Notes: generated from the letters alone by a model not told the origin. 64,000 bases of DNA from Leptidea sinapis (GCF_905404315.1 NC_066304.1:8060001-8124000); one strand, 5' to 3'; numbered from the stretch's first letter, positions 10,981 through 21,280 are shown. A program made the numbers and translations.

Positions 10981-13976
10981 CTGTAACAATATCACACACA
11001 GTCACACTTTTGACTATGATGTTTATATTTATTCTCTTCGTCATTGTTCACTGTGTAGCTTTATAATAAAGACGAGTCCTTCCACGGGCAATATATAAGT
11101 TTGGCAATAATTAGGTAAATATTTATGAAATATTAAATACCAGCTAACCTGGCAAACGTTGTTTTGCCATATAAATTATATATATAAACCTTCCTAGAGC
11201 TTCAACGAAGATCATTGAGATCGGTCGATAAGTTTAGGAGTTATTAGGGAACATACAAACATACATTCCCTTTTATATATATAGATTCATTGAGTTGTGT
11301 GACTAGTAATACCTAGGAGCAGGTACGATAGTGTCTAGCAAAAATTACAAGATTCAATTTTGTGATACTATAGCGTTTTTTTAAATGAAAATAAGGGACG
11401 AGACAAGCAGGACGTACTGCTGATGGGAAATTATACGCCCTACCCATTACAATGCAGTGCCGCTCAGGATTCTTGAAAAACCCCAAAAATTCTGAGCAAC
11501 ACTACAACTGCGCTCGTCACCTTGAGACATGATATTAAGTCTCATTTGCCCAGTAATTTCACTAGCTACGGCGCCCTTCGGACCGAAACATAGTAATGCT
11601 TATACATTACAGCTTCACGGCAGAAATAGGCGCCGTTGTGGTACCCATAATCTAGCCGGCATTCTGTGCAAAGAAGCCTCCCACTGGTACGTAATATTGT
11701 GATTAAAATATAGTTAAATACAAGAAGTAATACATATACTTACTTGACGAAGTAGAGCTCGAACGCGGATATAAAGTTACTGGCGGAGCGCGCATGCAGC
11801 CGGCACAGTCTTAACTTCTCGCATTCATCTTCTGAGCTGAGGCAAGTTAATAGTAAATGTTAAAAATAACTGAATGGGTTGTTAATATGTTATTAAAAGT
11901 ACAAAGAAGAAATCAAATCAATCAAAGAAGAACTGAGCTTGATGCTTATTGTCACATTGATGATATAGGTAGAGGACGTGCCCTAACTCAATTCCAAAAG
12001 TTAAAGAGTGTTAGTTACGATCATAATGCTTGCTGTACCGATATGTGGGTGAAAAAGTTTTCAACTTTTATTACGTCCGTTTTTTATGTTTTATTACGTC
12101 ATAAAAATTCAATTGAACAGAACTATGGCCAGACTCTTTATAAGATATATTATTATCTGAGCCGACGTTGGCGAAATCACATCGCTTGCACAATAATGTT
12201 TTTCACCACACCTGCGCGGAAAGTCCGCTTTTTTGCCCTGTTTTCCGACAACAAATTCAGAGGGCCAAAAAGTGCCACTTTCCTCCCGGAAAACAGGGCA
12301 ATAAAGCGAACTTTCCGTTACAGGTGTACCGTGTATTCCGTTACGGGAGGGAAAAAGGCCATCTCAAAATGCTACCCGGTGGTCGGGTGGCATGCACGCC
12401 TAAATGTGGCCTACTTCCCTCCCTAGTGGCGTAAAATACTATTTTATTTTAAACCGAGACAAAACACTCAATGATATAACCAAAAATTTTATAGCGTTCA
12501 TAACTTGTAAAAATACAAGAAAACGAAATTAATAATACTTGATGTAAAATGTTTTTATAATAAATATTTTGGGCTCTACTTTGAGCTAATTATGAAAACC
12601 ACCACCAATATCTTGGAAAAATCAGAATGTATATATTGTTTCAGTAATAAGAACATGTGATAGCGTAAATCATAGAGTTTACAATACGTTGTTGGTATAC
12701 CTTATGGTAAGTAATTAAAAAATAAAAAATCCATACCTCCTTTTAGTTCTATATTTGTGAAACTCTGTGTCTGAGAACTGGCCGAAGGGTAGCGAGGGGT
12801 TGATATATCTCTTTGCTATCAGGTGCTGCGATGATGTACCAAATCCTGAAAAAAATATTATCAATTATGACCAGGGCGTATTTTATTAAGAACCTATTCT
12901 ACCCTTCACGTTTTTTTTATAATAAAATATCATATCTATAGGTAGGAATGAACATAACTACATTTATTTAAAAAGAGTTATAATAGGCAAGGCATTTGGC
13001 ATAAAGGCATTTATTTTCTCAAAATTGATTTCTTCAGAATTCTTTTTGATGTCATTTCTAATACTCGTATACTAGACAGTACTACCGCTTCGTAAACAAA
13101 TGGCGCTCTTAGAGAGAAAAAGCGGCGCAAGAAACTCGTAATAAATAATATAATGAATTTCAATTTGTTTGAAGGATGAAGTTACTACGAGTGATTATAT
13201 TAATGGAATAGTAAGACACAAATTCCAGCTGCGTAAAACAAATGTGAATGAAATGAATGTCTATAAATGAAATTTAATTTTAATATACTTTTACAGTATA
13301 AATAATGCAAAACATGGTATTCCATTTCAATTTTATTTTGCAATATAATTCATAATGTTAAAGGGCACACGTCCACTCATAATTATTACTGAATAATAAT
13401 GTGCCTTACATTGCCTAACTTTTTTTCTGTAGTAGGTAGATATTATAGAAAAACAATTAAACTATTGATAGAAGAATGTTGTTTTAATTACTAAAAACAT
13501 ACAAAATAACCAAATCGGGAAACTTTGTCAGTTATGAAACATTTAGTTTTTACCTTCTCCTGCAAAATATTTTCTAGCGAATTCACGTGTGACAAGTGCC
13601 CTTTTAGTAATTAGGGATTCATGTAAATTTATTACGAGTCGAATCTAATAATATCAAAATTCATTTAATTATTAATAGGCCAAAAAAGACTCATATGAAA
13701 GTGAAATGTGAAACTTATTAACTTAACTTGAGCTTCAGTGAAAGAGAATAAGTGCAAATAAATAAAGCTATTGTGTACATTGCATCGCTAAGACGCTTAA
13801 AATTTTATCACCAGTAAATGAGTTCGAAATGACAGGATCTACTAGGCACCGCACGCAAACACATCGATTTATATTAGAATGTCATGAAATCACTCACCAA
13901 TATAATTCCTGTTATCAATGGGAACACCATATACCGATACAACCAGAGAAAGTAATATAAGTGATATTGCATCCAT
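10902..13976 (-). CDS. Uncharacterised secreted prohormone-like peptide gene, four exons
   Basis: Join of 13976-13898, 12845-12737, 11836-11744 and 10980-10902 on the minus strand. The total is 360 nt, coding 119 residues plus stop, and all phases agree (1, 2, 2). Every boundary has GT...AG. Residues 1-17 (MDAISLILLSLVVSVYG) are a signal peptide. KR pairs at 38-39 and 61-62 look like prohormone-convertase sites. They would release a 57-residue C-terminal part (63-119) with four cysteines at 68, 74, 111 and 117. Those form two similar pairs, CEKLRLC and CRRLYSC (CxxLxxC), around a likely helix (NFISAFELYFVNKENARLW). An amidation Gly is not present. Family A and other repeats lie in the introns. 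I do not recognise a named neuropeptide or cytokine family. The gene model is strong; the hormone role is inference. Confidence 0.85.
11140..11285 (-). mobile_element. Short Helitron-like non-autonomous element
   Basis: On the minus strand it starts TCTATATATATAAAAGG after host A and ends CAGGTTAGCTGG before host T. This fits Helitron rules: insertion between A and T, 5' TC, 3' CTRR. It is only 146 bp long and lies in the last intron of the peptide gene. Confidence 0.65.
11376..11690 (-). repeat. Family A repeat, copy 2 (full length, intronic)
   Basis: A full-length reverse-complement copy, including the GCCGTGAAGCTGTAATG-type middle and the internal hairpin region. Its GGGAGGC end is at 11690, about 54 bp from exon 3 of the peptide gene. 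Confidence 0.8.
11744..11836 (-). CDS. Peptide gene exon 3 (first cysteine pair)
   Basis: The acceptor TTGCCTCAG gives the open frame; a second AG five bases later would create an immediate stop. Residues 63-93 start SSEDECEKLRLC and run through an amphipathic stretch to LYFV. The donor is GTAAGT, a consensus site. The exon is markedly GC-richer than its flanks. Confidence 0.85.
12209..12326. repeat. Long imperfect hairpin (39/40 bp arms)
   Basis: Arm 12209-12247 pairs with 12287-12326 over about 40 positions with a handful of mismatches; GCCCTGTTTTCCG is perfect. The loop is 39 bp. It sits in a GC-rich 260 bp island (12170-12430) in intron 2 of the peptide gene. The host repeat is unknown. 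Confidence 0.7.
12737..12845 (-). CDS. Peptide gene exon 2 (propeptide, first KR site)
   Basis: It starts after a TTTTTTTCAG acceptor and ends before GTATGG, a weaker donor. It codes residues 27-61, beginning FGTSSQHL. It includes KR at 38-39, then YINPSLPFGQFSDT. It ends at Lys61 plus two bases that complete an Arg/Ser boundary with exon 3. The in-frame fit with both neighbours supports the boundaries. Confidence 0.82.
13003..13140 (-). mobile_element. Non-LTR 3' end fragment
   Basis: This matches the 3'-most 135 bp of the elements at 9729-10210 and 25211-25665 (AAGGCATTTATTTTCTC, then ACAAATGGCGCTCT). It lies in intron 1 of the peptide gene. Confidence 0.75.
13898..13976 (-). CDS. Peptide gene exon 1 (signal peptide)
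   Basis: ATG at 13976 sits in AAGGATGG, with A at -3. The exon codes residues 1-26 plus one base of Gly27, and ends at GTGAGT (13897 down). The hydrophobic core SLILLSLVVSV is followed by small residues before VPIDNR, so cleavage after Gly17 is likely. Confidence 0.85.
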
Positions 13977-14002
13977 CCTTAATTTTTATATTATTAACAA
14001 TA

Positions 14003-14035
14003 AGTTACTGTAATCGTAATATTCTTTTATATCCA
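14003..14035 (-). promoter_or_regulatory. Candidate core promoter of the peptide gene
   Basis: TATAAAAG reads on the minus strand at 14031-14024, with an ACAGTA initiator-like site at 14011-14006, leaving a 5' leader of about 30 nt before ATG 13976. An alternative TATATA/TCACTT pair lies near 14095 and 14065. Neither is proven. Confidence 0.4.
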
Positions 14036-14699
14036 GTTATATTTCTCCCACCAAAGTGATTGATTCGTTCGATCAACAAACTTGAATTGTATATAGAACC
14101 TTGTCGTAATAGCATCAGTTTTAACATCTTCACAACTTCAGTTTTATTTTTTGTCAATCCGCGCGAGGCTCCATTGAGATAAGGTTCTACAGATACCTAT
14201 TCAGCAAGATTGACGTTATTCGCACAACAGTAATGCCTTTAATAAATATCTTACAAAGTTGTTAAGTGGATGTAAGCGATATAACAAACTGTACTGGGCT
14301 GTGTACACACTGACGAACACGTACGTAATCAAAAACGCATAGCGAGCGTGACTAATGACCGATCCCACACGTAACTAGGTATAATACTCGCTATTGGCAG
14401 GAACGGTGATTTGCGATCCCGTGGGATTTCGGATTTTGCGAAATCATGCAGATGGAGATTAATGCTACGAGGTATGTGTGTGTATTACTGATATTGGACT
14501 GTTGCGAAAAATTGTATTTAGGTATAATATGATGATCTTGCTAAAATACTCTTATGAGAAATAAATAAGTTTAGTTTCATTAAAAAAACGGAGTAATATA
14601 AATTATTGTTATTGTAACACCATCAATGTTTCATATAATTAAGGGCATAGCCCATGTAAAGTTATGTAAATAATCACTCCTTCGGAGAGTGAAAACCAT

Positions 14700-15250
14700 C
14701 CAGAGCAAATCTTACAAAAACTTGGAAACTTTTATATAGGAAAGTTCATATCCTCTGAAAATAACATGAAGAAAGAAATAGACAGACGTATTTGTAATTC
14801 CTGGAAAAGATACTGGTCCTTCAGTAAAGTTATGAAAAACACGAAATGTCTATATTAATATAAATAAAAGTCTACAGCACGTGTATACTCCCGTGTCAAA
14901 CGTATGTATGTTAAACTTGGGCTCAAACGGACCATCTCTCAGAAAAAATTAAAGTTTGCCAAAAATTCAATAGAAAGGTAGTAATTGGAGTTAGAAAACG
15001 AGACAACGTCAGTCAAAATTCAAAAACGGACACAAGATGTTTCAAAAGCTAAACTGTAAATGGACTGGACATTTTCTCAGGGAAAAGGAAGAGATGGACA
15101 AAGACTGTAACAGAATGGCATCCAAGAAACGGGAAACGAAGGAAAGGTATACAGATTAGTAGGTGGGAGGACGATTTTAAAAGAATAGCAGGACCAGACT
15201 GGATGAGAGTAGAATAAGAGACCGTGAAAAGTGTAAGTCCTTAGAGGAGG
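14700..15250 (+). mobile_element. RTE-like reverse transcriptase C-terminal remnant
   Basis: Interrupted frames give EIDRRICNSWKRYWSF, then VKLGLKRTISQ, VIGVRKRDNVSQ and KRKRWTKTVTEWHPRNGKRR, then RWEDDFKRIAGPDWMR. This order of basic motifs is typical of the end of RTE-clade ORF2. Many stops; no promoter or 5' part. Confidence 0.7.
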
Positions 15251-15332
15251 CCTTTGTCTTACTTACTAGCTAAGTTAATTTAAGTTTTATAAGAAAAATT
15301 AGGTTTAACATCAAACAATAAAAGTTTTCAGA

Positions 15333-15520
15333 AATTTTCAGACGTTTGCAATATTCATTTTTTTTTGGTTTCTGCAAGGTTTTTTCCTCCATTAGGTATT
15401 ACGACAGGTAAAAGGTTCAAGCCCATACAACCATATTCGTTAATATTTGATATCTAAATTTTGTCAAAGCCGTCTTTGCAATAAAGGTTTATTTTACTTT
15501 TTATTTATTTATTAAATAAT
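15333..15520. repeat. Family C dispersed repeat, copy 2
   Basis: The same order of blocks as 10612-10799 (TTTTTTTTGGTTTCTGC, AAAGGTTCAAGCCC, GTCAAAGCCG), ending in a T-rich tail. It is less truncated than copy 1. Confidence 0.55.
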
Positions 15521-16100
15521 AACTCGACTACACGATGCCAATCTGGAAATAGTGATAGACATGTTGATAATGCACTTGTACTATTACCTAGTTTTGCCAT
15601 AAATACTGAAACAAAGAAAAAAATATTTTGTATTGCAAATAAGATTTATTACTTTTACAGTGTGTTAGTTTAATACATAAATATAAAACAATTTAAAATG
15701 TAATAAGCTTATACGAAGTGGTCTCTATTGTCTATAATACAGTCCTTTAAACGTTGAGCCAAGTTATCAAAAGAAGCACGCACTCTTTGCATGGGAAAAT
15801 TATTTTCTGCCAATCGGACGGATTGTTTTAGAGACTCCAAATTATCATGGCGTTTAGAGCAAGCAGTACTCTCTAAAACTGACCATATTTGAACTAGACG
15901 CCACGGCCAGTCTTCTGCTCTGATGAAGTCTAAAACGTTGGTTTCCAACCAAGACTGCGTAAACCGAGCTTTATGACCCGGCGCCGAGTCTCGTTGAAAG
16001 GACCATTCTTGGTTAATGAACATGGTGTTGCTAAGGGGCTTCTCTACCTTCTCAAGAATAGTATCTTGATACAATTGTGTTTCGATACCTTTTATAATGA

Positions 16101-16504
16101 CACGGGAGTGGGTCAGGGATTGGAAATAATACTCCGCTTATAGGAACGAGTCTTTATTTGCGTTCACTATTTCTGAACTTGCACTTCGCCGGTCTGCCGC
16201 TGTTCCTCTTATGGGCGGCGGTACCTTCAACGCGTCACACTGCACCGAACACTACTTCTCTTCTGTCTTCTTCTGTGTGGAAAAGTGGAAGTGTTCTAAG
16301 AAGAACACTTCCACTTTTCACTACTTCTTCTTTTCTTCTTCTTCTTCTTTACACTTTCGAGTCAGAACTAGAACTGCCGTAGGCCACGCTTAGTACGGCT
16401 TATATACCCCCGGATCCGTTCTATTTTCAAAATGATTCTCCCATTCCATCTTTAAATTTAAATTGTACTAGAAAATTCTTTTAACTCTTTTTATCCTGCT
16501 TACA
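16101..16504 (-). mobile_element. Probable solo LTR inserted in the maT element
   Basis: On the minus strand it carries a promoter-to-poly(A) layout within about 300 bp: GGGGGTATATAAGCCG (TATA, near 16410), a GA-rich leader, a perfect 18 bp hairpin, then GCAAATAAAGACTCG (AATAAA, near 16157) and a U5-like stretch. This is how LTR U3-R-U5 units look. TG/CA ends are possible at 16504 and 16101, but no clean target duplication is visible. Confidence 0.45.
16281..16320. repeat. Perfect 18 bp hairpin with 4 nt loop
   Basis: GAAAAGTGGAAGTGTTCT is followed by AAGA and then its exact reverse complement. It lies between the TATA and AATAAA of the probable LTR, so it would sit near the 5' end of any transcript. 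Confidence 0.85.
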
Positions 16505-16529
16505 CATTTTCCATCCCTTTTTTTCTGTT

Positions 16530-16752
16530 CGATTTGATCCTGAACTTACTAGTAATATCCTTTAACTTTACAAAACCCAAAAAAATCCATACACTGGTAG
16601 GTGTATCGAACCCGGGTCTACAGCGTCTAAAGTAAACACTTTTCCGCTGAGCTACGAGTATTGCTGACGGAGTTGTTGAAATTAACAATGTCTTGAAGTT
16701 TGACAACTCTCGTCATATACTTCGAAGGGTTGCTACGCAACAATACCAATGT
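16530..16752 (-). mobile_element. tRNA-derived SINE inside the maT element
   Basis: On the minus strand GTAGCTCAGCGG (A-box-like) is followed about 35 nt later by GGGTTCGATACACC (B-box-like). The unit starts where the maT frame is lost (near 16752) and runs into an AT-rich body. It is a separate family from the SINEs at 28150-28428 and 53196-53290. Confidence 0.6.
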
Positions 16753-17399
16753 TTTGATACATTTTTCACAAAAGTATGGCTCAGTCACGCCTTCATAGCT
16801 AATACCCCACCAAATCATCACTGAAGTCGGATAGTTGCACTTTGTCGACTAGTTGGGAAGCTTCCTTAGAGTTTCGGGCCTTAATACGGTCATTTTGTTT
16901 GTTAAAAATTTGGTTAATTGTAAATTTTGGGTACCGCTTCAGTAGATGTTTCGATTTTACCACCCTATTCATTTTTAAATTATCAGTTAAGAAATGACCA
17001 GTACGTCTCTTATAGGCTGCAACTTCTAATTCATATTTTAAAATACGCGACATGGTTCTAGGTGCTATCTGCATCTCCCCAGAAAAAATAATTTGCTTTC
17101 GGACAGGATTTCTTCGAATTCTTACCCTTACTGCTTTCACCGCCTTTTTCTGATATTATTATTAGTTGAAATAACTTTATTTTCATTAACAGTTATGTAA
17201 TAACCTTAATAAGTAATTTAGAATTAAAATCAAAAGTTTGAAATAAAAAAAAAAATTAAAAATCTATAATTTTTTTTATTTGCTTCTCTTGTCGCGCGAG
17301 GCCCCTGCAAGAGCGAGGACCCAGGTAATTGCCCACCCCTTAAGGCCGTTTCTGAGTGTTAATGTTATTTTTTTTAATAAGTAATCAGTAAATGTTCAA

Positions 17400-17640
17400 T
17401 AGGAGCCACTTAGTGGGTGAAGGCCTCCTCCAAAGAACTCCAAATAGCCTATTCTTTAATCCATCCTCCCATCTTATCATACATCTACCCGCGTTTTCCT
17501 TTTTCCTGGTGCGCCTCATCTTCTTTGTCTCTCAGACGGCAGACCGTATGGTCTGCATATGCATTACTCAAAGCATCAGTTAAGTCTCTCATTTTGTCTT
17601 CTTTTGCATATGCTGTACACAACGTTCCATTAATCTTTGG
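17400..17640 (-). mobile_element. Possible RTE 3' coding tail
   Basis: The minus strand contains basic runs and SLEEAFTH near 17410, resembling the SLGEAYTQ end of RTE-clade reverse transcriptases. No catalytic motif is present, so the call is weak. Confidence 0.35.
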
Positions 17641-17794
17641 CATGTATCGTGCTTCTCATAAAAACACATATAAAAACTTCGACATTCAGGTGGCATATCT
17701 TACCTATATACGAAAATAGCTTGAACATACCAACTTTATATATTTATACCTACTCGTAGAACATACAGCAACTACCAAAATATGACTATTATTT

Positions 17795-18149
17795 ATATAA
17801 ATAAATCTTCAGGTCCGCATGTTGACACACGAACTACGTTTGAAAGAAACTAGATCGAGAAATAAATAATGTGTGTGTCAAAGTTATTATCGTTGTAGTT
17901 TCGTCATTTGTATCCGGGAACAAATATCATTATTAATCTGATGTAATGTCAGGACTACTTCCTGAAGTAGTCCAATAATTAAGTAGTAATATTTAAATTA
18001 CCGAAATACCGTCAGCAATTAGCAAATTGCAGCTGGGCTGCAAGCAAAAATGCATGCTGCATACGAGTCATTTATGTCCATTTTCTCATATTGTCTCTAC
18101 GCGTCTATCGATCGTGTGTCAACATGCGGACCTGAAGATTTATTTATAT
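17795..18149. mobile_element. MITE, 355 bp, ~37 bp terminal inverted repeats, TA-flanked
   Basis: Left end 17795-17832 and right end 18112-18149 are near-perfect inverted repeats containing AAATCTTCAGGTCCGCATG and GTTGACACACGA, bounded by TA. The centre carries a perfect palindrome GGACTACTTC-CT-GAAGTAGTCC at 17952-17973. There is no transposase. TA flanks fit a Tc1/mariner-mobilised MITE. Confidence 0.85.
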
Positions 18150-18227
18150 CGAGTGCTTGTGCTGTAGGCTAGTCAAAAGTTGGACTTTCTGAGTGCAAGT
18201 GGACTACCAGCATCCTATATACAGGTC

Positions 18228-18790
18228 GTAATTGACTTACACGAACTCGAGGCCCGTGAACTTTGGAGATGTCGAATTCTGTGTACTATCTCCTACACTT
18301 TTTTTCTTGCATATTAATGATATGTTGAATGACTCCAGTATGCATTTCTATGTGGAAGACAGTACTGGACATGCAGTATACACAGGCCATGTAGGTTTAG
18401 GGAAAGCGTCGACGATTGCCGTAAGAAACTTATGTCTTCTATCGAGTCCTCTCTTGAGGTCCCAGAATTGGTTAAAATGAACCTTAATTTAACCCCCAGA
18501 AGCGTTGCGTAGAGACGTCGCTTTATTTTATGTCTTCTACTGCATTTATCACAGGGAGTGTTCTGAAGACCTGTTTAACGTGATTCCTGCCACAAATTAG
18601 GATATTATCGCCACAACCTTGAAGTGTTCCCCACAGTGCGGTTTTCAAGGAAGCTTCTTCCACGTACGACCAATCTGTGGAATGAGCTTCCTTGTGCGGT
18701 GTGTCCAGGTTGATACGGCATGGGTACTTAAAAAAAAAGCGTGTAAGGTAACGCCCCATACTCTTGTTTGTCCTCCTCTTTCATAAAAAA
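18228..18790 (+). mobile_element. Jockey-like element with internal deletion
   Basis: It begins in the RT palm (FLHINDMLNDSSMHFYVEDSTG, where YADDS has become YVEDS), then jumps directly to the ALRRDVA region and the 3' tail ending CCTCTTTCATAAAAAAA. Several hundred bases between are missing. Same family as 21281-21754. Confidence 0.8.
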
Positions 18791-19018
18791 AACTTGACTC
18801 TTGAGAACAATTGGAATACAACACTGCAATTTGAATACATCGTTCAAGACAATTACAATCAGGCCAAAACTGAGTTAATTTTCATAAAAAAAAATAAAAA
18901 AAATTGTAGGAGGCTTAAAGTAAATTGGGTTATAAGGCCAATTACAATTTAAAAGACTTCATTAATGATAAGTCTGCTTGGCAGTGAAATAGATTGCCCA
19001 TAATCATATTTTATAAAT

Positions 19019-19990
19019 ACAAATTCAAATTCAAAATTCAAATTCAAATATTTTTATTCAAAATAGGATTAAAATCATTTATTGAACGTCAAAAACTACC
19101 ACCCATTCAAAAGAGAATGCCTCAGACCTGAGAAGAATGGGCGCAAGAAACTCAGCGGGCTTTTTTTTTAAATATAAAATATGGATTACAATGTAATATC
19201 GTACAAGTAACATTTATAATTAAAGAGCCTGAGTGTGTTCGCTTTATTCCCAGTCCGTGGTGTCATTAAGAAAATCATTTATGCTATAATAACCTTTCCC
19301 ACACAAACGTTTTTTAACAATTCTTTTAAATTTCGTAACACATTTGTTTTGTACATTTTCTGGGATCATATTGTAGAAGCTTATACATCGCCCAACAAAA
19401 GACTTACTAACTCGACCCAACCGAGTAGTAGGCATAACAAGTTTATGTTTGTTCCTCATGTTAACAGTATGAATGTCACAGTTTCTAGAAAATTCCGCAA
19501 TGTGCTTATGAACATACAGAACATTATAAAAAATGTATTGAGAAGCAACAGTCGTTTATTTCTTTAAATTTTTCTCTTAATGATTCTTTAGGACCTAGGT
19601 TATAAATCGCGCGAATAGCCCTCTCCTGCAGTACAAAGATGGTATTAATATCGGCCGCACTGCCCCATAACAATATACCATAGGACATAATACTATGAAA
19701 ATAACTAAAGTATACTAATCTCGCCGTATCTATGTCAGTTAACCGTCTAATTTTCTTAACCGCATATGCTGCAGAACTAAGCCTATTCGCCAATCCTTCA
19801 ATATGGGGGCCCCACTGCAATTTGGAATCAAGAGTAATGCCAAGAATTACAGCAGATTCCACTGGTTTTACCACCTCTCCATTTAATAAAATATTCGCAT
19901 CATTTTTGACATTTGGCGCGGTGAATTCAATATATTTGGTTTTATGACTATTTAACAATAAGTTATTGGCACTAAACCAGTACACGTATA
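19019..19990 (-). mobile_element. 5'-truncated CR1/jockey-like non-LTR element
   Basis: The minus strand encodes YWFSANNLLLNSHKTKYIEF, then VILGITLDSKLQWGPHI, YGILLWGSA and QERAIRAIYNLG, then NKHKLVMPTTRLGRVSKSF. It ends in an (AATTC/AATTTG)n simple repeat at 19019-19060. The frame is open over 153 and 71 codons with one break, so it is fairly young. Related copies are at 43785-45005, 43251-43430 and 25720-26035. Confidence 0.85.
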
Positions 19991-20100
19991 ACCAGTATAG
20001 TGTCTCATTTAGTAATCATAGGCTTTTATGATAATCTTTTAGATTTACATTGAGTTTGCAGTTGACATCGACATGATCTGCTCCACGTCATACCAGCGGC

Positions 20101-20450
20101 CACGGACGAGTAAAAAAATAAGGACTCCGTGTCACCTTACACCGGTAAACGTGTGAATACATAGCCCCACGCATACACTTACACTAATACAAGCCGATCG
20201 ACCGCCATTATGAGATTTGCCATCGTCTGTGACAGATCAATTTGCGTCGCAATAAAATATTTTAAAATCCCGTTGTGCGTTGTGAAAAAGTGTAAAAACA
20301 ATAATATAAAAGTATTTGTGGATATATTATTTTCTAAGGGAGAAAAAAATTGTGTAACTGGTATACCCCGTAACCGCACACACACTAGCATAAAGGTGCT
20401 TCACTTGCTAATATCACGGCGCGGAGTCCTTCTTTTTTTACTAGTCCGTG
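20101..20450. mobile_element. MITE, 350 bp, 31 bp TIRs, ACCAGCGGC target duplication
   Basis: Left TIR begins CACGGACGAGTAAAAAAA and right TIR (reversed) CACGGACTAGTAAAAAAA, with 28 of 31 positions matching. The 9 bases ACCAGCGGC stand directly outside both ends (20092-20100 and 20451-20459). An 8-9 bp duplication fits hAT or P superfamily. A short internal frame has CVVKKCKNNN, reminiscent of a THAP-domain start, which would favour P; that is speculative. Confidence 0.85.
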
Positions 20451-20930
20451 ACCAGCGGCATCTTTTAAATCGTCGCTCCATCTACGACTCAGTCTTCAGC
20501 TCTGTCTCTCTCTCTAGGACACCATTCACCAAAGTACCATTCTGTTACTAGTTTGGCCCATCCCATTTTTCTTGTTTGCTCCGTATCAGGTGTCCTGCCC
20601 ATATTATAATAGACTGGATGTTCATTTAAACTGTTATTTAGTGAGCAAATATATGATCACACATCTGCCTGGACTTTTTCTGTTGAATTCCCGGGGCAGG
20701 GCAAGTCATGCACGTTTAGGTGGCAGTGCTCGTGGCGGCGTCGTGGGTAGGGTCGTTACCTTCACTAAGGTATGTGCGAGGGAAGCGATAGCTGGTCCGT
20801 GCGTCAACTCATGAACGGGTTTTGCTTGTAGTGCCAGGTTGACATGTTATTTATACATATAAATAAAGTTGGAGTGTCTCTTTGTAATACTGACATAACC
20901 GTTCTTTACTACATGTATATTAATATAATA

Positions 20931-21143
20931 TATACGGTATATACACAAAAACAAAATTTATTGCAATTTTTGTCTGTATGTTTGTTTGTTCCGGCTAATC
21001 TCTGAAATGGCTAGACCAATTTTGACGGGACTTTTATGGGCGTAATAAATAAGGAGTAACGTAAGCTACGTTTATTTTACAATAATTAAGTAATTCTAAA
21101 AATAATTTATATGACAAAACAACGTTTGCCGGGTCAGTTAGTA
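20931..21143 (+). mobile_element. Helitron-like non-autonomous element
   Basis: It starts near a TATATAC run with TGTCTGTATGTTTGTTTGTTCC and GGCTAGACCAATTTTGACGGG, and ends AACGTTTGCCGGGTCAGTTAG before T. The end motif is shared with 2198-2216. CTAG has changed to TTAG, so it is probably decayed. Confidence 0.6.
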
Positions 21144-21280
21144 GTAAATAAATCATTGCATTTGTTGGATGCGAATTACTAATTATGACAGTAATCACGA
21201 CCATCATGATCGAGAAGCATCCTTACAAAAACAATGAAGTCAAGCACTTAAGGTTGATGCATCCAATATACGTTAATTAC

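Larger units (their letters stand above)
15709..17140 (-). mobile_element. maT-type (Tc1/mariner) transposase, interrupted
   Basis: Minus strand. The DNA-binding part is 17140-16799 (VRVRIRRNPVRKQ, TMSRILKYELEVAAYKRR). The start of the catalytic domain follows at 16821-16750 (IWWGISYEGVTEPYFCEK). About 670 bp of foreign sequence comes next, and then the C-terminus at 16074-15709 (EWSFQRDSAPGHKARFTQSW, FIRAEDWPW, CSKRHDNLESLKQSVR). The DSAPGHK block carries the second catalytic Asp, but the SSPDLNPLD stretch that holds the third Asp in related elements is garbled here. The copy is non-functional. Terminal repeats were not resolved. Confidence 0.8.

Noticed and set aside
11857..12434. Longest plus-strand open frames (189 and 88 codons) near the peptide gene
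   Set aside because: They span intron 2 of the minus-strand peptide gene, change composition half-way, contain a hairpin block and have no family signature.
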